Below are positions 55,251 to 64,000 of a DNA stretch of 64,000 bases, one piece after another; positions within the stretch are counted from its first letter, which is position 1, and the number at the start of each line of letters is the position of its first letter. The notes under the pieces are model-generated. The model ran no database searches, had not been told where the DNA came from, and worked only from the letters and a program-made list of their open reading frames with translations. A program made the position numbers and the translations under genes. The stretch is from Dichomitus squalens LYAD-421 SS1 (lineage: Eukaryota; Basidiomycota; Agaricomycetes; Polyporales; Polyporaceae): the NCBI RefSeq assembly GCF_000275845.1, contig NW_006766885.1, forward strand, positions 1,127,933 to 1,191,932, given 5' to 3'.

Positions 55251-55536
55251 CATACTATCTCGTGTTGCTTGTAGTCATCTCTCTGTTCAATGCCTAGCAT
55301 GTCGCCGTTTTCGCCCTTGTGTTCGCCCACACAAGTTATGCGCCCCTCTTTTGATATGTTGCGGTCAGGCTGCTTGGCTGAGGACGAGATGCAAATGGCC
55401 CTGGATATTGATGGCCATGGTGCTACGCGACCGGCATCTGCGACCAAGCGCGCGGTCGAGAGTGGCCACGTCTGCAGAAGGAATTGGACGCGTCCAAGAA
55501 GCGCTCACTCACACTCCCTCTTTCCCTCCTTCCACC

Positions 55537-57119
55537 ATGATCTTCAGCAGGCTCACCCTGGGCTTCCTGCTCGTCACCCTCGCGGCCTTCTTCTGCGCCC
55601 AGTCCGTCGAGGCTGCCAAGGGTCCGCGCATCACCCACAAGGTCTACTTTGACATCCAGCACGGTGACAAGAACCTCGGCCGTGGTACGTTCACGTCTCT
55701 TCGGACGTCCACACTTCACAATAGTCCTGACACGTTTGACCGACAGTTGTTCTCGGCCTCTACGGCGGCGTATGTCCTTCTGTTCAGACAGCGACTTATA
55801 TGCGCGGGTTTTGACCAGCGACATGACCAGACCGTCCCCAAGACCGCGGAGAACTTCCGCGCTCTCGCGACCGGTGTCAAGAAGGATGGCACGAAGCTCC
55901 CTGAAGGTTTTGGCTACAAGGGCTCCAAGTTCCACCGTGTCATCAAGAACTTCATGATCCAGGGTGGTGACTTCAGTAAGTGTCGCCCGTCTTGCACAGG
56001 TCCGGCTGTGTACTCACGCGTCACCTTCCGTCAGCCCGCGGTGATGGGACTGGTGGAAAGTCGATCTACGGCGACCGCTTCGCTGACGAGAACTTGTGAG
56101 TGGATATTCCTCGTGCGTTGTGAGTTCGGGAGGGCACTGAGCGCATATTCAGCAAGCTCAAGCACACCCGCCCCGGTCTTCTCTCCATGGCTAACGCTGG
56201 CAAGGATACCAACGGTAAGCGATACTCCATATCCTTGCATCCTGCATGCACTCACATCCCGTTTCACAGGCTCTCAATTCGTAAGATGCTTAAGTGCACC
56301 TCATTATTTCATGTTGCTAATTTGATAATATGTAGTTCATTACGACCGTCGTTACGAGCTGGCTGGACGGCAAGCACGTAAGTAGTGTAGCTGTGCTTGC
56401 GTCTATGTAGCCTCTAACCATCCTTTTAGGTTGTTTTCGGTGAGGTTCTTGAGGGCATGGACATCGTGCACGCTATCGGTACGTCTTTGAATCGTCGTAG
56501 GGGTGAAACATAGCACTGATTTGCGACACAGAGGACGTCGCCAAGGGCAGGAATGACCGGCCCAGCGAGGATGTTACAATCGTGGACTCCGGCGAGCTCC
56601 CGGTCGAGCCCGCGTCCGAGGAGAAAGAGGTGCCTACCCATGCTGAGCTCTAAAAAAGCCGGCCTCTTCCTTGGTATCATAGGCGTCCGTACGAATGAAA
56701 ATCCGTTTGGCTATTTACAGGATGACCTCATCGTGCCTCCTGAACACATAATTACTACGACGCAAGGTATCACCGCGGCCGAGACTGCCACACAGGGCAC
56801 CGCACCCACGTCGTCCGCGCCCGCGACGACCGAGGCCGTCATGCCCCCGTCGGAGGCGACGGACAAGAATCAGGCGGCGGCGACGTCCGTGAAGCCCATC
56901 GACGAGATTTCGGCAGCGACGGGCGCCGCGTCGCCCGAGTCGGCCATCGTGCTCGAGGACGGCTGGTCCTTCTCGACGCTCGTCTTCCTCCTCGTTCTCG
57001 TCGGAGCCGCCTTCGCGTTCTGGAGGTATAACGGGGTGCGGTACGTGAAGCTCGTGTTCAGCGGACGCGACCGCGCTGCATACCGCCGTGTCAACGACAT
57101 CGAGACGGCAAGGTATTAA
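55537..57119 (+). CDS. Secretory-pathway cyclophilin (cyclophilin B type) with two possible C-termini
   Basis: Constitutive exons are 55537-55684, 55747-55769, 55831-55975, 56035-56095, 56153-56214, 56270-56280 (11 bases), 56336-56377 and 56430-56478. The last exon is either 56532-56653 (220 residues, ending PTHAEL) or 56532-56629 spliced to 56721-57119 (345 residues). A signal peptide ([19 protein letters not shown]) is followed by a complete peptidyl-prolyl isomerase domain: active-site Arg in [32 protein letters not shown], and Trp in [14 protein letters not shown]. The short form ends HAEL, which resembles but does not strictly match HDEL/KDEL. The long form adds a Thr/Ala-rich stalk and a membrane segment ([18 protein letters not shown]) with a basic tail. 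The family is certain. The two-isoform model is inferred: intron 56630-56720 has a weak donor (gtgcct) and a good acceptor (atttacag). Confidence 0.92.
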
Positions 57120-57422
57120 TTGGCGCACGGAGATGTAGATCAAATAGATCGATGTGTGTATAGCTAGTTCCTTTAAGTCCTTTTCCTAATGCTGGGTCAT
57201 CCGTCGCTCCTTATCCTATTGACGTTCCTTTCGCCGTGCCCGCATTGTGACGTTGGGTGTGGGTCAACACTGCAAGATCAGTGCCAATGAGAATAAAAAT
57301 ACAGTACAATATGCGAAGTTGATGCTACAACTAAGGATGACACGCTCGGAACCCGCACCCCCAACCCTACCTCTCTGTCCTGTATATAACAGAAACCTCG
57401 ATCGCGATCAGTTGCGCCAGCA
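57120..57422. other. Convergent 3' region, cyclophilin and GCN5
   Basis: 303 bases between two facing stop codons. An AATAAA element lies at 57292-57297. No gene is seen. Confidence 0.6.
57292..57297 (+). terminator. Possible polyadenylation signal downstream of the cyclophilin gene
   Basis: AATAAA in an A-rich context, 173 bases after the long-form cyclophilin stop codon. Fungal poly(A) signals are loose, so this is only suggestive. Confidence 0.35.
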
Positions 57423-59304
57423 CTAATCGTGCTCACGCTTAACCTTGGAGCTCCGCAAAATCCCGTACTCCTTCATGCGTTCTTTCATGTACTTTTCTAG
57501 CCGGATGGCGCACTTGTGGTACACTGTGTCCTCGGGGTTGTACTGCCTGCAGTTGTCGATGACAAGCTGCGCATCGTCGATGAACGCGTCCATGTCGTGG
57601 TACTGGTTTGTGTCCAGCTTGTGCTCCATCGTGCTCAGGTCTGTATTGTCAGGGTGAGCCTCTAGCCATTGGCAAGCCGGGAAGAGAAAGCGAGGGAGGG
57701 AGGACGCTTACCCATGGGATGTGTGATGTGGAGGTAGTAGTCCGCGACCTCCTCTCCGTTGACGGGCTCGAGGAACGGCCACGCCGAGGAGTGGCCCTTG
57801 AGGTCGGACAGGAGCTTCTCCATCATCGCGTGCTCTGAGCCGCGTCCTGTCGGGCGTGCAGGCCTAGCCGCGGAGGTCAGACGTCGCTCCATGGTCGATG
57901 ATGAGACAAGCGTGTACGCACATTGTCTGCATCGACGGCGTCCAGCCGCTCTCCCGCAAGCCGGGCACGTCCTTCGGGTCAACCGAGACGCCCCCGGGCA
58001 TGCCCTCCTGGAACTGCGGCAGGCCGGGGTAGACGATGTGGCTCCGGCTCTTCTCCTTGATCTTGTCGAGCACGGCGTTGCGCTGCTGCGCAGTGACGTC
58101 GCGCCAGTTGAGGTAGTCGACCTTAGGGAGCAGCTTACACTGCATGATCGTGCCGCCCTCGTAGTCCTTGATGTAGCCCGCCCAGACTGCGCGGTCAAGG
58201 GTGATCTCCTTGGAGAAGCCTTGCTTGCGGAAGTAGCCGACGGCGTAGTTGTCGGCGTAGGTGAGGAAATAGTCCATGCCTGGGTAGGTTTTGCGGATGT
58301 GCGCTTTGAAGTGGTCCATGAGCATCCCACCATAGCCCTGTGCGGCACGTTGAAAGGGGACCGTAAGCGAGCCATAAGCGCTGGATAGGGGCGGTAACTT
58401 ACCTTGACTTGGTCTATGGATGCGGTGGCGAAGAACACGATCTCGGAGAAGCCGCGATGCGGGAATGGGCGGTAACAGATTCCGCCGACGACCTTGTAAC
58501 CACGTTTGATGATGGCCAAGCACTTCGAGTTCAAGTCGTACACTAGTCGCGCGATGTATTCTCGCGGCATCTTGGGCAGCTGCTTCTGGAACAGTGTCTT
58601 CAGCCCAGTCAGCAAGACCGACGACCGCGGTTCTCGATCGTTCTCTACCGCGACGACCTGGATGATGCCTTTCCGCAACTCGACATACGCCGCCTTTTCT
58701 TGCTTCCCCGAGGGCTAAAGAGCAGCGCAAAAAACACATGAGTCAGTGCGCCGTCCAGCCTCATAACCCAAGGGCATATTTCTTCTCTTACAGCTGCAGA
58801 GGCAGGGCCGGCCGCGTCGACTGTCACGCCAGTGACTAATCGAGACAGCTGCCCTTCGTCCATCTTGTCCTCCAGCTTCACCTTCGCGTCGTGCCCGTTC
58901 ACGCCGTTCGGCCGCATCTCCTCGCGCTCTTCCGCCGTCGGCGGCGGGATGTTCGCGGGTGCGGTCGACGCCTTCGCCTTCTTGCTCGATTGCTTCTTGC
59001 CGGCCCTTTGGCCCTGTGCCGCCACCGCCTTCCCGCCTCGGCCACCCCGGCCGCCTCGGCCACCGCCGCCGCCGCCGCCGTTTTCCTTCCGCCGCTTGTC
59101 GGCCGTCCGTGCTACGCGCGCGGCGAGCGGCCGTTCTTCTTCCTCATCATCGTCGTCTTCGGCTTCGCTCAGCGAGGAGTAGTCGACAGAGATGCGGCGT
59201 TTCTTGGTTGGGCGTTCGATGATATCGCTCAGGAAGGAGGATGCGGGAGATAACGGGTGCTTTTCTGGTGAGGAGGGGACTGGGGGAGAGAAGTCAGATG
59301 ACAC
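57423..59304 (-). CDS. GCN5: GCN5 histone acetyltransferase (SAGA/ADA), 5' end unresolved
   Basis: Exons with clear coding are <59304-58792, 58714-58403, 58337-57922, 57863-57712 and 57640-57423 (536 residues from 59304). A disordered Lys/Arg and Gly/Arg-rich N-terminus precedes the ADA/PCAF-like start (EKAAYVELRKGIIQVVAVEN). The GNAT core follows: YIARLVYDLNSKCLAIIKRG, GFSEIVFFA with the general-base Glu, and the acetyl-CoA motif QVKGYGGMLM. KQGFSKEITLDRAVWAGYI is a Gcn5 signature. The C-terminal bromodomain has WPFLEPVNGEEVADYYLHI, THPMDLSTMEHKLDT and NCRQYNPEDTVYHKC. It acetylates H3 tails in SAGA. No ATG precedes the first exon in frame; base 59304 is a GTG exactly where a start would fit. 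An upstream exon must supply the start (see 59833-60411). Confidence 0.93.
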
Positions 59305-59832
59305 GCTTGCAGAGGAATAGACCGTGACTTTGGGAGGGCAGCACTGCTGTTCAGAATGTCATCCGATATTTTCGGGTAGGTAGGCAGCAACCTGCACCAC
59401 ATCGAAAGCTGCATTCTGGGAGCTTAGCCGTGCCCATGGAGGAGAGTTGATTCTCGACCACCGTACGGCAGCCTTCGAGCGCAACACCGTCGTTCTCGGG
59501 CTTGCTCGACCTGGATCGGGACAGTCTCTCAGATGTTTCACAGGTCGTACGTAATACATGATGCCTGGCGGACGCTTGAACCGACCTGCCCCAACCCAAG
59601 CGTTCGCATGCTTGACCCCACGCAGGTACGAGCGAGTTGAGAGGAATTGCGAATATGGCTACGCCCATTCCGACTCTCGGGCCACTGAGAATGCGTAGAA
59701 TTGGCGACTTCACAAACACCTCGCGTGATGTGGGGCTTCAGCTGGAGCGAATATGTACAAGTCTTGAAAGCTCTGTGCATTTCCCCTCCAAGAATACAAC
59801 GGGACTGCACACGCGGGACACGAATGACATAC
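59305..59832. other. Gap between GCN5 and upstream Cys-rich exons: long intron or intergenic
   Basis: No convincing exon could be placed here. If the upstream exons belong to GCN5, a phase-1 intron 59328-59832 (505 bases) joins them in frame. A small first exon ending at a poor donor near 59393 would also restore an ATG. Confidence 0.4.
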
Positions 59833-60411
59833 CTAATGCTTCAATTTCATCAGATAGAGAACTAGCGGGAGACTGTGGTTCTCGTTCTTGGCCAGGAAGG
59901 ACCATCTGTTTGCGCAGAGAGTCGATGTCCTCGTCCGAGTAGTCAAAGTCAAGGAGCCGTCCGGAGTCCTAGAGTGGCGCGAGGGAGGGGCTCAATATAA
60001 TGGAGGCGACACACGTACAAAAGACGTACCTGTCGTAAAAGGAACAAAGCGCTATAGCGTACATCATTATGGAGAGCACGCGCAGAAACTCACCTCGAGT
60101 AGCTCATCTAACCGTACCGCGACGCGTCCTCTCCGAACGAACTCCTCGTGTCCTATTAATGACATGTCCGCGCCGTGATTTACAATGCCGTGGCCGCATT
60201 CGCAGCGGTCAAGATACTTTGACGGCGGCTCTCCATCATCATCTGAGTCACTCCCGTCCGACGCATCTGAGAGTACTCGCCATCCCGGTGGGGGATGGAG
60301 ACCGAGACATGTTGAGCAAACGGAACAACGGGAGTGACGAGAGATTTTCAGGGCTATGTGGGCGTCGGGCAGACTGGGTATATCGTGAGAAGCAGGGTAT
60401 AGAACCTTCAT
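59833..60411 (-). CDS. Cys-rich acidic module; candidate 5' exons of GCN5 or a separate small gene
   Basis: Two exons, 60411-60094 and 59968-59833, start at an ATG (MKVLYPASHDIPSLPDAHIA). They encode a possible metal-binding pattern: CSVCSTC, then an acidic Ser/Asp stretch (DASDGSDSDDDGEPP), then CECGHGIVNHG. The conserved-looking helix EEFVRRGRVAVRLDELLEDS and GRLLDFDYSDEDIDSLRKQM follow. The frame is still open at the donor 59832 (phase 1), so the protein must continue. The next coding region in this direction is GCN5, which itself lacks a start codon, making a single gene plausible. I recall similar N-termini on basidiomycete GCN5 proteins, but not with certainty. Otherwise the rest of this gene is missing or very short. 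Confidence 0.55.
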
Positions 60412-61201
60412 GAAGCAGCTACTATCAAGGTCTGAACAGAGAGAAGTAGCAAGTCCAAGGCCAGAGTCGAGGACGATGATGACAACAGGCGGAAAGCAGT
60501 CCCTGCAGTGGCTGTGTCCCGCCCTATGTCCCGGTCCGGCGCTCCGACTCCTTCCCAGGCCTAAACATGATGTACCGAGGACGAGCTCGGGGATTGTGTC
60601 CATGGTACGTCTGCGGCACAGTCAGAAGGCTACACGATATACACTACATAGATCAATGCATTACACGACACTATAATTGCGTATTCAACGCAGGCAGTTG
60701 GCCACTATAATCGATAAGTGGTGTGAACCTCATCAAGATCCATACAGCGCTGAATCTGACTCTCAATGCCAGACTCTACAACAAGACTAGATGTACCTCA
60801 GGCTGATATTCTATGCTACGAGATGAGCATGCTGAGAGCAGCTAGTGCTTAGCTTGGCAATCGACCGTCTGATCTTGGGCGCTTGCACACAGCGTCGGTG
60901 CGGACCCCCAGCATTCACTCAATTCCTCCTCTCTACTTGCTGATTTACTTCGTCGACTTTGCCATGCTCACGAAAACTTCCCCTTACCTCTGGCCTGAAC
61001 TGTGATGAAAGCGCCTCACTATGAATCCATCGATGACTGCATGGCTATAATTGATGTGATCTTTTAGTGCCTACTCTCCCGCGGTCCCAACGTGCCTTCT
61101 TACTATCCTGTCCTTGCTCCATGATCGCCTGCGCAGCGAGCTCTGCGGCATAAGCTCCATAGGAATCGAGGCTGTATGCTCCGGCCTGGTCTATAGCTTC
61201 C
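60412..61201. promoter_or_regulatory. Divergent promoter region, Cys-rich/GCN5 and expansin-like gene
   Basis: 790 bases between two start codons facing away from each other. It is more AT-rich than most of the window. No further gene is recognised. Confidence 0.5.
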
Positions 61202-62344
61202 ATGTCCCCGCCATTCCTTGCACATACCCTCCGGCTTTGGCTCGTCTTCCTCTTGTCTGTCTCTTCTGCGACCCTCGCGACGGAATGGATCGACTACCCC
61301 GACGACGGCACCGCGACCCTCACCCACTATACCCTTCCGGAAGGCTACATCGCGGCGTGCGGCTGCACCGGCGCGAGCACCCTATACCCGACCGTAGCTA
61401 TGAGCCAGTACGCCTACGGAAGCAGCACGGCGTATGGCCCGGCGTGCGGCCGCTGCTTCAACATCACGCTGCTCAACTCGTACACGGGCACGCCGCCCTT
61501 CATTCCCAACGTGACGAAGAGTGTAGTCGTGAAGGTCATCGACTTGTGTCCTGTCGGAGGGGCCGGGTGGTGTTCGGCCACCCCAGACAAGCCTAACCCG
61601 TGAGTGCTCCGGTCTTCCCGTGCTCTGTGGCGGCGTGTTGCCCGGGCGCGGGCTCAACGGAGTTTGTGTCCGTGAAGGTCAGGACAATACATCAACTTCG
61701 ACCTTTCATGGCCGTCTGCTGGTATACCAGACGACTTTTTCCCATCCGACGAGGCTCTCTACGGTCAGTCTTGAACCATATGTGTCCCCGAGGACCAGTA
61801 ACTCACACGCAAATTTGTGTCTGAAGGGTACACGGTGAGCATTCTTCAGATGCCGCCTTGACGATCGAGTCGTCCTGACGTGCCTTCAAACAGGACTTCG
61901 GTGTCTGGAACGTGAGCTACCAGTCCGTCGACTGCCTCCAAAACTGGGCCGGGGCGAAGCACCCGGCCGCGCTCGGCAGCGTCGACGACGGCTCGAGCGC
62001 GTGCTGCCCAGCCAATCCCACCGTACGTGTTCTCGCCCGCCCCCATGCTCACGGCAGCAATCTCAACGTTGTGTGCGCTGCGTCACAGGGGTCTGCGAAC
62101 GACACCTGTCCTTCCTTCTCGGACGACAACGGCATCCCGTACGTCCTCCTGTTCTCCCATAAACCTACCGTGGGCCCCGCTCGCTCACACATCCTGCCCT
62201 TCGAATAACAGGCCAGACACCACGACTTCCGATGCGACCAGCGTCATCTGGGGAGGCTCGACACCTAGTTTTCGTCATGCATTGCTGCCGCTGTATTCAC
62301 TCTTTGTATTGTGCTTCATTTGCCTGGGGTATTTAGTGGGATAA
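61202..62344 (+). CDS. Expansin-like / double-psi beta-barrel secreted protein with GPI-type tail
   Basis: Exons are 61202-61599, 61678-61763, 61827-61834 (8 bases), 61894-62022, 62089-62138 and 62212-62344 (267 residues). A signal peptide (LRLWLVFLLSVSSATLA) is followed by a barwin/RlpA-like barrel: YGPACGRCFNITLLN and VVVKVIDLCPVGG, the latter with the conserved Asp of expansin and GH45-type barrels. Several paired Cys residues and NxT sites fit a secreted, disulfide-bonded glycoprotein. FGVWNVSYQSVDCLQNW follows. The hydrophobic C-terminus (ALLPLYSLFVLCFICLGYLV) with no charged tail suggests GPI anchoring. The likely role is loosening or remodelling of plant or fungal wall polysaccharide; no carbohydrate-binding module is seen. 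Skipping the 8-base exon would shift the frame. Confidence 0.85.
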
Positions 62345-62756
62345 ACGTACTGCCTCTGCTGTGCTGATAGAATGCATGGTTCCGTCCGTGCTTCGCTGTA
62401 CAATGAACGTGCGCACGCTCCCGGCGCCCGTCTGCCTTCGCGAACTTCTAGGTTCGTCTCGTGGACAAGGCACCCTGAGATCCGCGGGAAGCCGACGGTA
62501 TCTGCGTTGAGCCGTGCCTGTGCTTCCTGTGAGGGAAATGAACCCAGTCAAGAGGGACCCAGCCTCGCGTACAGGTTCACTGGAGGCGTCCAACTGAACT
62601 GAAACAGGGGATGTTTCTGTGTGCAGAACCTAGTTGCGAATTGATTTGATGTTTCATTGATGACGCTGCCAGACCTAATGGTACAGAATGATACACATCC
62701 TCTGATACACCGCGCACAAACTGTCGAGCCTGCGAAATATCAGTCAAGATGCCGGC
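62345..62756. other. Convergent 3' region, 412 bases
   Basis: This lies between the expansin-like gene (+) and formate dehydrogenase (-). Only 3' UTR sequence is expected; nothing else noted. Confidence 0.6.
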
Positions 62757-63989
62757 TCAGCGCTGGCCGTATGCCTTGGTCGCGTAACCCTCTGCAAAGC
62801 AAATGCATACGTCAGAGATCAAACGACGAACCTCAGAGAGGAATCGCCACTCACTCTTGCCGATGATGATGTTCTGGGGCTCCTGCTCCCGACTGTTGAG
62901 GTAGTTCTCCAGGATGCTCTTCGTGCCCGCCGCGTAGCGCGCCTGCGCATCGAGCGTCGTGCCCGAGTAGTGCGGCACCATGCCGTTGCCGCCGCCCAGG
63001 GGGTTCTTCATATAGCGCCAGACGTGGTCCTTCGGCGCCGGCTGCACGTTCCACACGTCGCCGCTGTAGCCCGCGAGCTGCCCGCTCTTGAGCGCCTCCG
63101 CGACGGCGTCCTTGTCGCAGATCGCGCCGCGCGCCGTGTTGACGAGCCACGCGCCCTTCTTGAAGTGCTTGAGCAGGTCCGCGTTGACGAGCCCGCGCGT
63201 GCCCTCGTGTAGCGGGCAGTTGACGGTCACGACATCGCACTGCGCGACGAACTCCTTGAGGTCCGCGACGCGGCGCACCTTGACGGCCTTGGCGGCCTGC
63301 TCGGGGAGCTCGGCGTAGTCGTAGTAGAGGAGCTCCTTGGGGTCGAAGGGCACGAGCCGCTGGAGGACGCGGTAGCCGATGCGGCCGGCGCCGATCGTGC
63401 CGATGACCTTGTTCTCGAGGTCGAACGCGTTCCGCGCGATCTCGGACACCTGCCAGTCTCCGCGCTCGATCATCTCGTGTGCGGGGACGAAGTTCCGGAC
63501 GAGCAGCAGGATGCTCATCACGACGTGCTCCGCGACGGAGACGACGTTGGAGCCGGAGACCTCGAGGACCTCGATGCCCTTTTCGACGGCGGCGTTGAGG
63601 TCGATGTGGTCGGAGCCGACACCCGCGGTGATACAGATCTTCAGGTTCTTCGCCTGGAGATAACGGACATGGTTTTGAGCATTCGGTGCGAAGGGTGGAC
63701 TTTCCAATTTTTCACCTTACCTTTTCAATGAGATCGCGCGTCAGGTAGCCGGGGTGGAAGGGGGTGGTGATGAGGACCTCGGCCTACGAAACTATTCGCA
63801 AACGACTTCGAGGCCATGATGATGATAGTACATACATCGACGATGTTCTTCTGGAACACGGACTCGGGACCCTCCTTGTCATCGGTGACCTGGACAAGAG
63901 GGTATAACTTGATCCGCGGACCATCGATCGAACACGCAACTCACGATGAACTCGTGGCCCTGGCCCTCTAGCCATTCACGCAGACCGAG
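62757..63989 (-). CDS. NAD-dependent formate dehydrogenase, 5' end outside window
   Basis: Exons seen are 63989-63945, 63889-63836, 63783-63721, 63653-62855 and 62791-62757. The last 11 bases of the window are the 3' end of a further intron, so the N-terminal exon(s) lie beyond. The protein shows FDH signatures: [26 protein letters not shown], the NAD fold [34 protein letters not shown] and the active-site segment [17 protein letters not shown] with its catalytic His. It ends [10 protein letters not shown]. It oxidises formate to CO2 with NAD. In wood-decay fungi this removes formate from oxalate breakdown and yields NADH. The catalytic half is complete here. Confidence 0.95.
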
Positions 63990-64000
63990 CTATGCGAGAT

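Overview
This window is nuclear DNA from a filamentous basidiomycete, most likely a wood-decay member of the Agaricomycetes (Polyporales-like). Three things point there. The genes are broken by many short introns, mostly 48-125 bases, that start GTRNGT and end YAG. GC content is high. The gene content also fits: a CYP63-type cytochrome P450, a fungal CSL transcription factor, a GPI-type expansin-like protein and an NAD formate dehydrogenase. I saw no rRNA, convincing tRNA, CRISPR array, plasmid or phage feature, and no recognisable intact transposon. All gene models were assembled by hand: exon junctions were chosen so that reading frame and family motifs stay continuous.

Layout. 1-1505 (+): 3' part of a hormone-sensitive-lipase-like hydrolase. 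3426-4873 (+): C2H2 zinc-finger factor containing a 7-base micro-exon. 4874-9631: gene-poor. 9632-10958 (-): xylose-reductase-like aldo-keto reductase. 11621-15045 (-): PEX5, the peroxisomal import receptor. 15714-16525 (-): a broken F-box/LRR-like gene. 16859-19389 (-): TFB1, a TFIIH subunit. 19847-22381 (-): CYP63-like P450 with a GC-AG intron. 22861-23979 (+): PHOSPHO-type HAD phosphatase, divergent from the P450. 24717-28903 (-): YAK1 kinase. 30993-32858 (+): coiled-coil protein. 36472-38110 (-): unknown disordered protein. 38111-44874: a 6.8-kb GC-rich gene desert. 44875-48354 (+): CSL (RBPJ/Su(H)-type) transcription factor. 49202-50087 (+): small membrane protein. 50436-52400 (-): ESA1 MYST acetyltransferase. 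52638-55250 (+): DBP7 RNA helicase. 55537-57119 (+): ER cyclophilin with two possible C-termini. 57423-59304 (-): GCN5 acetyltransferase, with a Cys-rich module at 59833-60411 that may be its 5' exons. 61202-62344 (+): expansin-like secreted protein with an 8-base micro-exon. 62757 to the window end (-): formate dehydrogenase.

The genes do not form a metabolic cluster. They fall loosely into transcription and chromatin (C2H2 factor, CSL, TFB1, ESA1, GCN5), ribosome biogenesis (DBP7), protein folding and sorting (cyclophilin, PEX5), nutrient signalling (YAK1), and oxidative or wall metabolism (P450, aldo-keto reductase, formate dehydrogenase, expansin-like, lipase-like).

The most interesting observations are as follows. 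The ER cyclophilin gene appears to choose, by splicing or retaining one 91-base intron, between a soluble tail ending HAEL and a membrane-anchored tail. Exons of 7, 8 and 11 bases occur in three unrelated genes. The P450 has a GC-AG intron. GCN5 has no ATG where one is expected and may be fused to the upstream Cys-rich exons. A UAG stop interrupts an otherwise readable F-box-like gene. The two DNA-binding transcription factors sit next to the two longest gene-free stretches.
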